9,630 bases of DNA from Pseudomonadota bacterium (GTDB lineage: Bacteria; Pseudomonadota; Gammaproteobacteria; Burkholderiales; Burkholderiaceae_B). Position numbers and translations under genes: made by a program. Location of the stretch: NCBI GenBank assembly GCA_023432075.1, contig JAEYVD010000460.1, positions 1 to 9,630 of the forward strand, given 5' to 3'. A model generated the notes under the pieces. That model saw only the letters and a program-made list of their open reading frames with translations, was not told where the DNA came from and ran no database searches. Shown piece by piece: positions 1 through 6,173 of this stretch. Position 1 is the stretch's first letter. Every line of letters starts with the position of its first letter.

Positions 1-1194
1 CACCAGGCTGTCGATGGCTGCCTGCACCACCGCGTTGCCCTCCTTGTTGCCGTCCGCGATCATCTGGTCATAGGTCTCGACCGTCTCGGCGCGGGTCTTC
101 ATGGCCTGCATGGCCGCCACCGTGGCGTCCAGCTTGGCGCGCACCTCGGCGTCCAGCTTGGGATCCTTGGCCTTGACCAATTCCGACAGGCTGGCGCCCG
201 ACACGGTCTTGCCGTCGATGCGGGTATACGAACCCAGATAGACGTTGCGGATGCCGATCTGGTCGTAATAGTGCGAGTTATGCGTGTTGTCCGAGAAGCA
301 ATCGTGCTCTTCCTCGGGATCGTGCAGCATCAAGCCCAGCTTCATGCGCTCGCCGGCCAATTCGCCGTACGACAGGCTGCCCAGACCGGTCAGCATGGCA
401 ATCATGCCCGCCTTCGGATCCTCTTCGACCGCCTTGCGCGCGGCGCCGTCCTGCTTCCAGTTGCCCACCATTTCTTCCAGGTCGGTCACCAGCAGGTCCG
501 TCACGGCCTTCAGGAATTCGATGCGGCGTTCGCAGTTGCCGCCAGTGCACTGCTTGGGGTCGAAGTCGGTGTGCGGGCGGTTGCCGGAATGGCGCTCCTG
601 CGGCGTGCCCTTGCGGTCCTTGGGCGCGGCGCCGGTGCCGTTCAGATCCTGGCCCCACAGCAGGAATTCGATCGCGTGATAGCCCGTGGCCACGTTGGCT
701 TCGTTGCCATCGGCCTCGTGCAGCACTTCGGACAGCAGCTCGGGCGTGATCTTGCTGACGTCGACCGTCTTGCCGCCCACCGAGATCTTGGAATTGGCGA
801 TGACGTTGACGGCGTAGAAGGCGTTCTCGTCGTTTTCGGTGCCGTAGGACGCGTCGACGTAGTCGATCAGGCCTTCATCCAGCGGCCACGCGTTCACGCG
901 GCCCTCCCAGTCGTCGACGATGGGATTGCCGAAGCGGTAGGCCTCGGTCTGCTGATAGGGCACGCGTGCCACGATCCACGCCTCGCGGGCGGCCTTCAGG
1001 GTGTCGGCGCTGGGCTTGGCAACCAGCGCATTGATGGCCTCGCGCAGCTTCTTGGCTGCCGTCAGCGAGTCCTCGTAGCCGGCCAGCGCCAGATCGGAAT
1101 ACGTGGCGACCACGGCCTTGGGTTCGACGGCGGCCAGCGCCGTTCCACCGTACACCGCCGCGGCCAGCACCGCCCCCAAAAGCAACTTGCGCAT
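1..1194 (-). CDS. Imelysin-family (peptidase M75) secreted protein, C-terminus cut off by window edge
   Basis: The frame reads from ATG at 1194 to the window edge without a stop, giving 398 residues. The C-terminal end, probably a few tens of residues, lies outside. Residues 1-21 form a Sec signal peptide (MRK, then a hydrophobic core, then ALA before A22), so the product is periplasmic or surface-located. The family signature GYHAIEFLLWG sits at about 171-181 (H173, E176), and an acidic/His-rich motif EEEHDCFSDNTHNS at about 294-307. Both are typical of imelysin/IcmA-like proteins, which are linked to iron and described either as insulin-cleaving proteases or as metal-binding proteins without proven peptidase activity. 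A purine-rich GGGAGA Shine-Dalgarno lies just upstream of the ATG. In related genomes such genes often sit with a second imelysin, a di-heme peroxidase and DUF1513 genes. That partner region would lie left of the window and cannot be checked. Confidence 0.93.
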   Translation of the reverse strand, partial: MRKLLLGAVLAAAVYGGTALAAVEPKAVVATYSDLALAGYEDSLTAAKKLREAINALVAKPSADTLKAAREAWIVARVPYQQTEAYRFGNPIVDDWEGRVNAWPLDEGLIDYVDASYGTENDENAFYAVNVIANSKISVGGKTVDVSKITPELLSEVLHEADGNEANVATGYHAIEFLLWGQDLNGTGAAPKDRKGTPQERHSGNRPHTDFDPKQCTGGNCERRIEFLKAVTDLLVTDLEEMVGNWKQDGAARKAVEEDPKAGMIAMLTGLGSLSYGELAGERMKLGLMLHDPEEEHDCFSDNTHNSHYYDQIGIRNVYLGSYTRIDGKTVSGASLSELVKAKDPKLDAEVRAKLDATVAAMQAMKTRAETVETYDQMIADGNKEGNAVVQAAIDSLV

Positions 1195-1212
1195 CGAATC
1201 TCTCCCGTAATT

Positions 1213-1244
1213 CGGACGGCCCGCCCCCGCGGCGGACCGTTCCG
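1213..1244 (-). promoter_or_regulatory. Strong hairpin in the imelysin 5' leader
   Basis: Arms 1213-1225 and 1231-1244 pair over 13 bp with a 5-base loop and one bulged base. One pair is a G-U wobble only when read as minus-strand RNA and is a C-A mismatch on the plus strand. This suggests the structure belongs to the imelysin transcript. It ends about 7-12 bases before the GGGAGA ribosome site. There is no U-tract, so it is not an ordinary terminator. A role in mRNA stability or translation is inference. Confidence 0.4.
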
Positions 1245-1270
1245 GCTTGAATTTTGTGGATGCGAGTGTA

Positions 1271-1287
1271 AACAATTTTCGTTTGTT
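1271..1287 (-). promoter_or_regulatory. Possible Fur-like operator overlapping imelysin promoter
   Basis: AT-rich dyad AACAA-N7-TTGTT in an otherwise GC-rich intergenic region. Reading the minus strand, the best 19-base alignment to the Fur box consensus gives about 10 of 19 matches, which is weak. It overlaps a poor sigma-70-like pair: TTGTCA, complement of 1310-1315, and AATAAC, complement of 1285-1290, with a long 19-base spacer. Imelysin-type genes are often iron-regulated, which is the main reason to mention it. Confidence 0.25.
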
Positions 1288-1308
1288 ATTCAGGCTCTGT
1301 TCAGATAG

Positions 1309-1339
1309 CTGACAACTTTTTGAACGAAAAAAGTATGCT
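1309..1339 (+). promoter_or_regulatory. Possible sigma-70 promoter for the LysR gene
   Basis: CTGACA at 1309-1314 and TATGCT at 1334-1339 with a 19-base spacer, in the AT-rich part of the divergent region and about 57 bases before the LysR start. Spacing is longer than optimal, so this is only a candidate. Confidence 0.25.
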
Positions 1340-1395
1340 GCGGCAGATCACAAATGGTCTTGCCGGCCCCGTTTTTTCACTGTGGAATCTGCTTC

Positions 1396-2322
1396 ATGGA
1401 ATTGCGCCAACTCCGTTACTTCGTCCGCGTCGCCGAATTGGGCAGCATCGGCCGGGCCGCGCGCGACCTGGGCGTGGTCGCGTCGGCGCTCAGCCAGCAG
1501 ATCAGCCGGCTAGAGAGCGAGCTGGCCACCCGGCTGCTCACGCGCAGCCCCACCGGCGTGACCACCACGCCCGCCGGCGCGGCCTTCCTGCGGCAGGCGC
1601 AGTTGACGCTGCGGCATGCGGAAAGCGCCGTTGCGGCCGCGCGCGAGGCGCGGCTGGCCGGCACGGTCAGCATCGGTTTTGCGCCCACCACCGCGTCGCT
1701 GCTGGCGCGTCCGTTTTATGCGGCCATGACCGAGCGCTATCCCAACGTGCGCCTGCATCTGGTCGAAGGCCTGTCGGGCAACCTGGGCGACCTGCTCAAC
1801 GCCCGCCGGCTGGATCTGGCCGTCCTGTTCCAGAACGACAGCGCGCAAGGCCGCAGCGTGGTGCCGGTGCTGGACGAACGCCTGTTCCTGCTGGCCCCGC
1901 GCGGCATGGTGGAGCGTCCCGACGGCGAGCCCGTCCGCATGGCCGACCTGGCGGGGCTGCCCCTTGCCGTCACCAGCAAGGCGCACGGGCTGCGCGCGTG
2001 GGTCGAGGCGGCCTTCGAGCGAGCGGGCATCGAGCCCTGGATCGGCGTCGAGGTCGACGGCCTGACCACGCTGATGGACCTGGTGCAGGCCCATCCGATC
2101 GCCACGATCCAGCCCGGCGCAGCCGTGGCCCGCGTCGAAACCGGGCTGCTCAGCATGCACCCCATCGACGACCCGTATCTCTTTCGCCGCAACCAGATCT
2201 ACTGCATCAGCGACGACGAGCTCTCGCCCGCCGCCCTGGCCGCTCGCGTGGTGCTGCTGGACGCCATGCGCGCCCTGGTCCGGCACGGCGGCTGGCCAGG
2301 CGCCACCCTTCTCGATTCGTGA
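1396..2322 (+). CDS. LysR-family transcriptional regulator (Nac-like type)
   Basis: A 308-residue protein of normal LysR length. It begins MELRQLRYFVRVAELGSIGR, the standard start of the winged helix-turn-helix domain (about residues 1-60, recognition region about 17-36 with SALSQQISRLE following). A linker helix and a periplasmic-binding-like effector domain follow from about 90 onward (GTVSIGFAPTTASLL). ATG 1396 is chosen over an in-frame ATG at 1354 because homology begins exactly there. A weak GGAA lies upstream. The N-terminus resembles the Nac/Cbl branch of LysR proteins rather than CysB or catabolic CatR types, but effector and targets cannot be read from sequence. It is divergent from the imelysin gene. 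It precedes the class II aldolase and Bug genes, which are plausible targets, although a terminator-like hairpin separates them. Confidence 0.9.
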   Translation: MELRQLRYFVRVAELGSIGRAARDLGVVASALSQQISRLESELATRLLTRSPTGVTTTPAGAAFLRQAQLTLRHAESAVAAAREARLAGTVSIGFAPTTASLLARPFYAAMTERYPNVRLHLVEGLSGNLGDLLNARRLDLAVLFQNDSAQGRSVVPVLDERLFLLAPRGMVERPDGEPVRMADLAGLPLAVTSKAHGLRAWVEAAFERAGIEPWIGVEVDGLTTLMDLVQAHPIATIQPGAAVARVETGLLSMHPIDDPYLFRRNQIYCISDDELSPAALAARVVLLDAMRALVRHGGWPGATLLDS

Positions 2323-2332
2323 TGCCCCCATA

Positions 2333-2363
2333 CGCTTAGGATCCCTAGGCGGTCGGTTTTCTT
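2333..2363 (+). terminator. Probable intrinsic terminator after the LysR gene
   Basis: Starting 11 bases past the LysR stop, arms 2333-2340 and 2344-2351 pair over 8 bp including one G-U, with a 3-base loop. A T-rich stretch at 2357-2363 (TTTTCTT) follows. The T-run starts five bases after the stem, so efficiency may be moderate. It would insulate the LysR gene from the FNR-box-controlled transcript starting next. Confidence 0.45.
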
Positions 2364-2372
2364 GAAGATAAA

Positions 2373-2386
2373 TTGATCTACATCAA
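2373..2386 (+). promoter_or_regulatory. FNR/ANR (Crp-Fnr family) binding site
   Basis: TTGATCTACATCAA is a full match to the FNR/ANR consensus TTGAT-N4-ATCAA. Its centre (2379.5) lies 49.5 bases before the aldolase ATG. If it acts as a class II activator site at -41.5, transcription would begin near 2421 with a very short leader, which fits the lack of a clear Shine-Dalgarno there. The -10 region (about 2409-2414) is poor, as expected for an activator-dependent promoter. The site also lies outside any coding sequence. Activation by low oxygen is inference from the family; repression is possible if the true start lies elsewhere. Confidence 0.65.
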
Positions 2387-2428
2387 GCCGCGGCAGCGTG
2401 TCGCGACGATTTACCTTCACGAAATCCG

Positions 2429-3229
2429 ATGACCACTATTCCGAATCGCCCCGGCCAGCTGGGCATTTCCTCCATGCGCCCCCACTGCTCCGACGCCGAG
2501 TGGCAAGCCCGCGTGGACCTGGCGGCCTGTTACCGGCTGGTCGAGCTCTATGGCATGGCCGACATGATGGCCAACCACATCTCGTCCCGCGTGCCCGGCG
2601 AGGACAACGCGTTCCTCATCAACCCCTACGGCATGATGTACGAGGAGATCACGGCATCCAGCCTCATCAAGGTCGACCTGGACGGCACCATCCTGTCCAA
2701 GCCCGATTTCGGCGATCTGAACTACGGCATCAACAAGGCCGGCTATGTGATCCACAGCGCGGTGCATGCCCACCGCCACGAGGTGGACTGCGTCATCCAC
2801 ACCCACAGCTGGGCGTCGATGGCCGTGTCGTCGCTGGAATGCGGCCTGTTGCCGCTGACGCAGACCGCCATGCGCTTTTTGAAGATCGGCTACCACGATT
2901 ACCAGGGCGTGGTCCTGGGCACCGACGAACAGGCCTCGCTTCTGGCCGATCTGGGCCAGGGCGAGGCGCTGATCCTGCGCAATCACGGCGCGCTGACCGT
3001 GGGCCGCACCGTGGGCGAGGCCTTCAACTGGATGCACCGCCTGGAACTGGCCTGCCGTTCGCAACTGGCGGCCATGGCAACCGGCGCTCGGCTCCAGCCC
3101 GTGCCGCAACCGGTGCTGGAAGAAACCTGGAACAACTACCAGCCTGGCACCCGCCGCCCCTACGGCGTCATGGAGTGGCCCGCGCTCTTGCGCAAGCTGG
3201 ACCGGATCGATCCCGGCTACCGCGACTGA
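2429..3229 (+). CDS. Class II aldolase/adducin family protein
   Basis: A 266-residue cytoplasmic protein of the class II aldolase/adducin fold. Visible landmarks are LAACYRLVELYGMADMMANHIS (33-52), the metal-site pair H124 and H126 in CVIHTHSWAS, and H186 in RNHGAL. In fuculose-phosphate aldolase-type enzymes a Glu (E73) four residues before the conserved FH acts in catalysis. The aligned position here is G105 in AGYVIHSAV, as in the adducin-like and function-unknown branch. The metal site is therefore kept, but a standard sugar-phosphate retro-aldol role is doubtful; a decarboxylase or another carbonyl reaction is possible. Substrate unknown. No clear ribosome site precedes the ATG; the start is chosen by homology and the short leader expected from the FNR-box promoter. 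The Bug receptor gene follows after 79 bases, possibly cotranscribed, suggesting uptake-linked catabolism of an organic acid. Confidence 0.88.
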   Translation: MTTIPNRPGQLGISSMRPHCSDAEWQARVDLAACYRLVELYGMADMMANHISSRVPGEDNAFLINPYGMMYEEITASSLIKVDLDGTILSKPDFGDLNYGINKAGYVIHSAVHAHRHEVDCVIHTHSWASMAVSSLECGLLPLTQTAMRFLKIGYHDYQGVVLGTDEQASLLADLGQGEALILRNHGALTVGRTVGEAFNWMHRLELACRSQLAAMATGARLQPVPQPVLEETWNNYQPGTRRPYGVMEWPALLRKLDRIDPGYRD

Positions 3230-3308
3230 CCTTCCGATTTTTCAGCGTCCCGGCCGGCGTGGCGGCACGGGGCCCCATCACACGACAACGACCACGCGAG
3301 GAGACATC

Positions 3309-4268
3309 ATGAAAACTGCCCAAGCCCTGCTCGCTTGCGCGGCGCTGGCGGGCGCCTGTACCGCGCCCGCCGCCAGCGCCGCCGGCTATCCCGACCGGCC
3401 AGTCAAGGTCATCGTGGCCTTCTCGCCCGGCGGCACCACCGACACGCTCACGCGCAGCGTCACGAACACCCTGACGCAGAAGCTGGGCCAGCCCTTCGTG
3501 GTGGAAAACAAACCCGGCGCGGGCGGCAATATCGGCACCGAGTACGTGGTGCGCGCCGCGCCCGACGGCCACACGCTGATCGTGAACTCGGTCGGCCCCA
3601 TCGCCGTCAACCCGTCGCTGAACAAGCTGTCCTACGATCCGCTCACCGACCTGGTGCCGATGGTGCAGATCGCGACCGTGCCCAACGTGCTGGTCGTGCC
3701 GCCGTCCTCGCCCGCCAAGGACATCCAGGGTTTTCTGAAATATGTGAAGTCCGCGCGCGAGCTCAACTACAGCTCCACCGGCGTGGGCACGTCGTCGCAC
3801 CTTTCCAGCTACATGCTGATGGACGAACTGAAGGTAAACGCCACCCACGTGCCGTACAAGGGCGCGGACGCCGTGAACGACCTGCTGGCCGGCCGTATCG
3901 ACTTCATGTTCGCCACCATTCCGTCTGTGATCGGGCACATTCGCGCCGGCAAGCTGCGCGCGCTGGCGGTCAGCACGCAGCAACGGTCCGCCACCCTGCC
4001 CGAACTGCCGACCATCGCCGAATCCGGCTATCCGGGTTTTGACGCGGGTTCGTGGTTCGGCTTCTTCGCCCCCAAGGGCACGCCCCAGCAGGTGGTCGAT
4101 CTGGTCAACCGCGAAGTCAATGCGACGCTGCCCGCGCTGAACGAGCAGATGCTGCGTGAAGGCGCCGAGCCGGTCGGCGGCACGCCGGCGCAGTTCGCCA
4201 CCTTCATCAAAGGCGAACACGACAAGTGGGCCGTGCTGGTCAAGAAGTTCGATCCGCAGGCGCATTGA
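3309..4268 (+). CDS. Bug/TctC-family periplasmic substrate-binding receptor
   Basis: 319 residues, the usual length for tripartite tricarboxylate transporter receptors (Bug family). GAGGAG lies seven bases before the ATG. A Sec signal peptide covers residues 1-24 (cleavage ASA before A25). The mature protein starts with the hallmark YPDRPVKVIVAFSPGGTTD (27-45), including the GG pair 41-42 and D45 that contact ligand carboxylate in solved Bug proteins. Later landmarks are NYSSTGVGTSSH (153-164), VPYKGADAVNDLLAGRIDFMF (181-201) and LPTIAESGYPGF (233-244). Bug proteins bind carboxylates, amino acids or related small molecules with high affinity and pass them to TctAB, or act as sensors. Neither TctA nor TctB is present here, so this is an orphan receptor, common in Bordetella and relatives. 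Its place behind the aldolase-family gene suggests a shared substrate, which is inference. Confidence 0.95.
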   Translation: MKTAQALLACAALAGACTAPAASAAGYPDRPVKVIVAFSPGGTTDTLTRSVTNTLTQKLGQPFVVENKPGAGGNIGTEYVVRAAPDGHTLIVNSVGPIAVNPSLNKLSYDPLTDLVPMVQIATVPNVLVVPPSSPAKDIQGFLKYVKSARELNYSSTGVGTSSHLSSYMLMDELKVNATHVPYKGADAVNDLLAGRIDFMFATIPSVIGHIRAGKLRALAVSTQQRSATLPELPTIAESGYPGFDAGSWFGFFAPKGTPQQVVDLVNREVNATLPALNEQMLREGAEPVGGTPAQFATFIKGEHDKWAVLVKKFDPQAH

Positions 4269-4282
4269 CGCGCGCATTGACG
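4261..4282 (+). repeat. Short tandem duplication over the Bug stop codon
   Basis: CGCATTGACG occurs at 4261-4270 and again at 4273-4282, a 12-base period. Twelve is divisible by three, so the second copy carries an in-frame CAT-TGA that acts as a back-up stop (4278-4280) behind the real stop. It looks like local replication slippage. Confidence 0.7.
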
Positions 4283-4297
4283 AGCAAGGAGCGCGCG
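4269..4297. terminator. Possible hairpin between convergent genes
   Basis: CGCGCGC (4269-4275) and GCGCGCG (4291-4297) can pair over 7 bp around a 15-base loop in the 39-base gap between the convergent Bug gene and the DUF4286-like gene. There is no T-tract on either side, so it is a weak candidate for shared termination. Confidence 0.2.
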
Positions 4298-4307
4298 CCG
4301 CAAGCCG

Positions 4308-4976
4308 CTAGGCGAGGTCCGCCGCCTCCAGCTTCCACCCCAGCACGTACAACCACGCCGCGGCGGGATCGGCATCAAAGGCCGCGGCGGCCCCATCGCG
4401 CAAGGTTCGCGCCGCGGCCGGCGTGCTGGCCTCGACGACAAACAGCGGCGACAGCACGCGGTCGCTGGCGGACTCCCGCGGCAGCGGGGTGCTGAGCGCC
4501 GCGTCGGGCACCAGCAGGCAAGACCGCACGAAGCCTTCCACTTCACGCAATTCCGCGCCCGCATTGCGCGCCCGTCCCACCGGCGCGCCCGCGCAGCCCA
4601 CCGGCAAGGGCAGTACGACGAGCTGGCTGCCGCTGCCCGCGCCGGTCACCGCTTCCACCGCGCACACGCGGCGCATCGGATCGCGCATGCGGTCCAGATT
4701 GGCCACCGACCAGGCGGTCTGACGCTCGAACGCGGCGCGGTAAGCGGCCGTGGTGAACGCGCCCAACGACTGGGTGCGGTACAGGCCCAGATACTTGCGC
4801 CCGCCCTGCACGGACACATAGCGCGCGCCCGACAGGAAACCAGGAATCCGCACGCGTTCCTCGACATGCTCGCGGTCGTACCAGCGGTTGAAATCGGGTT
4901 CATCGGCGGGGTCGACGTCGGTCGCGACGAAAAGCAGCCCGTTGGGCACAAGCGGAAATTTGGAATCAGGCGTCAT
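4308..4976 (-). CDS. Conserved protein of unknown function, DUF4286/EthD-like dimeric alpha/beta-barrel type
   Basis: 222 residues from ATG 4976 to TAG at 4308. The N-terminal half carries NGLLFVATDVDP (12-23), then FNRWYDREHVEERVRIPGFL (29-48) and RYVSVQGGRKYLGLYRTQ (52-69). The pattern is a beta-strand, an acidic 'FNxWYxxEHxxER', PGF, and a second strand ending in LGLY. It resembles ferredoxin-like barrel proteins of the DUF4286/EthD sort, some of which help degrade small organic molecules. The C-terminal half may be a second degenerate barrel (SPLFVVEAS at 176-184, WLYVLGWKLE at 208-217). The start is uncertain: the ATG at 4976 lacks a good Shine-Dalgarno and an in-frame ATG at 5009 exists, but the family-like sequence starts after 4976. 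It lies downstream of a LysR gene on the same strand (112-base gap), perhaps cotranscribed. No enzymatic role can be assigned. Confidence 0.75.
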   Translation of the reverse strand: MTPDSKFPLVPNGLLFVATDVDPADEPDFNRWYDREHVEERVRIPGFLSGARYVSVQGGRKYLGLYRTQSLGAFTTAAYRAAFERQTAWSVANLDRMRDPMRRVCAVEAVTGAGSGSQLVVLPLPVGCAGAPVGRARNAGAELREVEGFVRSCLLVPDAALSTPLPRESASDRVLSPLFVVEASTPAAARTLRDGAAAAFDADPAAAWLYVLGWKLEAADLA

Positions 4977-5047
4977 GGCGGCAAGCGGTCGGGATGAGCA
5001 AGGCCTCATCTTCGGGCGCAGCCCGCCGCGCGGCAAACCAATAAATC

Positions 5048-5060
5048 TTGCGCCAGGCAA
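5048..5060 (-). promoter_or_regulatory. Possible LysR-type box (T-N11-A dyad)
   Basis: TTGC-N5-GCAA is a dyad that also satisfies the T-N11-A rule for LysR-type sites. It lies in the gap after the LysR stop, about 72 bases before the DUF4286-like start. Such short dyads arise by chance in GC-rich DNA, so confidence is low. Confidence 0.2.
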
Positions 5061-5088
5061 CAGAATTACTGAAAGCGCGCCGGGGTTT

Positions 5089-6009
5089 TCACCCTTGCCA
5101 ACGGGTGGATTCCGCCTGCGGGGCCACCACTGCGGCCGTGAACTGATCCGACGCGCGGCAGGCCAGCTCGGCGACCAGCCGGATGGCGTCGGACCCGCCG
5201 CTTTCCAGGTAGCTCACCACCAGCAGCTGCGGCGGCGCCGGCAGATCCGTGCGGATCACCTGGATCTCGCCGCGCGCGACGTATTCGTAGATGGGCGGCA
5301 ACGGCACAAGCGCGCGGCCGAACCCGCTGCGCACCAGCCGCGCCAGCGCCGAGATCGAGCTCACGAAATGCACCTTGCCCTGCGGCATGCCCACTTCGCG
5401 GTACAGCGCCTTGAGCGCCTCGTGCGGCTGCGAGCCCGGGCTCATCGTCAGCACCGGCTCGCCGAGCAGGTCGTGCACCGTCATGGTGTCTTCGCCACCG
5501 GCCGGCCCGACCCATCCCATTTCCATCGGCAGGCACGGCATGCTGATGATGCCCGTATCGTTCAGCACGTCCGTCTGGAACGCGATGTCCAGCGTGCCTT
5601 CGCGCAGGCCGCGATGCAGGGCGCGCGTGGTTTCCGACGTGAGCTGCACCTCGATGCCCGGATACGTCGACCGCAGGTTCGTCAGAAAACCGATCAGCCA
5701 CGTATGCACGACGGTTTCGATCGCGCCGATACGCACCAGACCGGCGACTTCGTCGCCCCGCTTGCCCAGCGACAGGATCTGCTGGCGGATCTCGAGCAGG
5801 CGCTCGCCGTAGTCCAGCAACCGGGTGCCGACCGCGGTGAGCTTCAGTTCCTTGGCGTCGCGTTCGAACAGGCGCGCACCGATGTCTTCTTCGAGCGACG
5901 CGACGCGGTTTGCCACGGCCGCCTGCGTGATGTGCAGGCGGTCGCTGGCGGCGCGGAAACTGCCCAGCCGGGCGGACCACAGAAAGGCTTCGACAAAACG
6001 CGTATTCAT
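5089..6009 (-). CDS. LysR-family transcriptional regulator, divergent from the transporter-amidase operon
   Basis: 306 residues, ATG at 6009, TGA at 5089. The N-terminal winged helix-turn-helix is plain: FVEAFLWSARLGSFRAASDR (5-24), LHITQAAVANRVASLEEDIG (25-44), ARLFERDAKELKLTAVGTRL (45-64). An effector-binding domain follows from about 90 (GLVRIGAIETVVHTWLIGFL). The gene is transcribed away from the NMT1-type ABC transporter genes and shares a 242-base intergenic region with them, the classical layout for a LysR regulator and its target. The cyanuric acid cluster also pairs a divergent LysR protein (AtzR) with AtzG/AtzE genes, but this protein's DNA-binding domain does not look like an AtzR orthologue by eye. 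The DUF4286-like gene lies downstream on the same strand. Effector unknown. Confidence 0.92.
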   Translation of the reverse strand: MNTRFVEAFLWSARLGSFRAASDRLHITQAAVANRVASLEEDIGARLFERDAKELKLTAVGTRLLDYGERLLEIRQQILSLGKRGDEVAGLVRIGAIETVVHTWLIGFLTNLRSTYPGIEVQLTSETTRALHRGLREGTLDIAFQTDVLNDTGIISMPCLPMEMGWVGPAGGEDTMTVHDLLGEPVLTMSPGSQPHEALKALYREVGMPQGKVHFVSSISALARLVRSGFGRALVPLPPIYEYVARGEIQVIRTDLPAPPQLLVVSYLESGGSDAIRLVAELACRASDQFTAAVVAPQAESTRWQG

Positions 6010-6073
6010 GGGCCAGATGCTACTGCCATCCTGGCGGCCGCGCGCGCGCCCGATCGCACGGCAAGACGCTATG

Positions 6074-6090
6074 TCCCCTTATGTGGTGCG
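6074..6090 (+). promoter_or_regulatory. Weak second NtrC-like site
   Basis: TCCCCT-N5-GGTGCG matches 8 of 12 arm positions of TGCACC-N5-GGTGCA. It is placed 20 bases, two helical turns, upstream of the better site. Enhancers for NtrC usually come as such tandem sites; this copy has one good arm only. Confidence 0.3.
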
Positions 6091-6100
6091 CCTTGCACCA
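6084..6100. repeat. Perfect inverted repeat TGGTGC-N5-GCACCA
   Basis: The arms 6084-6089 and 6095-6100 are fully complementary. The dyad is made of the inner half-sites of the two adjacent NtrC-like sites. It may simply reflect those sites, or be an operator in its own right (for instance for the divergent LysR protein, although it lacks T-N11-A). Confidence 0.6.
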
Positions 6101-6110
6101 TTTTGGTTCA
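6094..6110 (+). promoter_or_regulatory. NtrC (NR-I) enhancer-type site
   Basis: TGCACC-ATTTT-GGTTCA matches the NtrC consensus TGCACC-N5-GGTGCA at 11 of 12 arm positions. Its centre, 6102, lies about 99 bases before the start predicted for the sigma-54 promoter. That is the enhancer distance known from glnA-type promoters (about -108). It predicts induction under nitrogen limitation. Confidence 0.6.
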
Positions 6111-6173
6111 CGGCGAGCACCAGCCTGAAGCGGCACACACGCGCACCACAGGGCAACCCGTCCCGCGGACAAC

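Noticed and set aside
271..1308. Long plus-strand open frame opposite the imelysin gene
   Set aside because: It is antisense to a gene with signal peptide and family motifs. Its translation is a low-complexity Arg/Gly/Val/Ala mix typical of a GC-rich shadow frame.
1354..1395. Upstream ATG as start of the first LysR protein
   Set aside because: It would add 14 residues before the canonical MELRQLRYFV start; LysR proteins begin at that point.
3336..3362. Cysteines C10 and C17 of the Bug signal peptide as lipobox cysteines
   Set aside because: C10 leaves too short an n-region and C17 lacks Leu at -3; a normal ASA cleavage site follows at residue 24.
6037..6050. Alternating CG run as a Z-DNA or special element
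   Set aside because: A short CG run is expected by chance at this base composition; nothing else supports a function.
6084..6096. TGG...TTGC as a second sigma-54 promoter
   Set aside because: GG and GC are separated by 8 rather than 10 bases, so the helical phasing is wrong.
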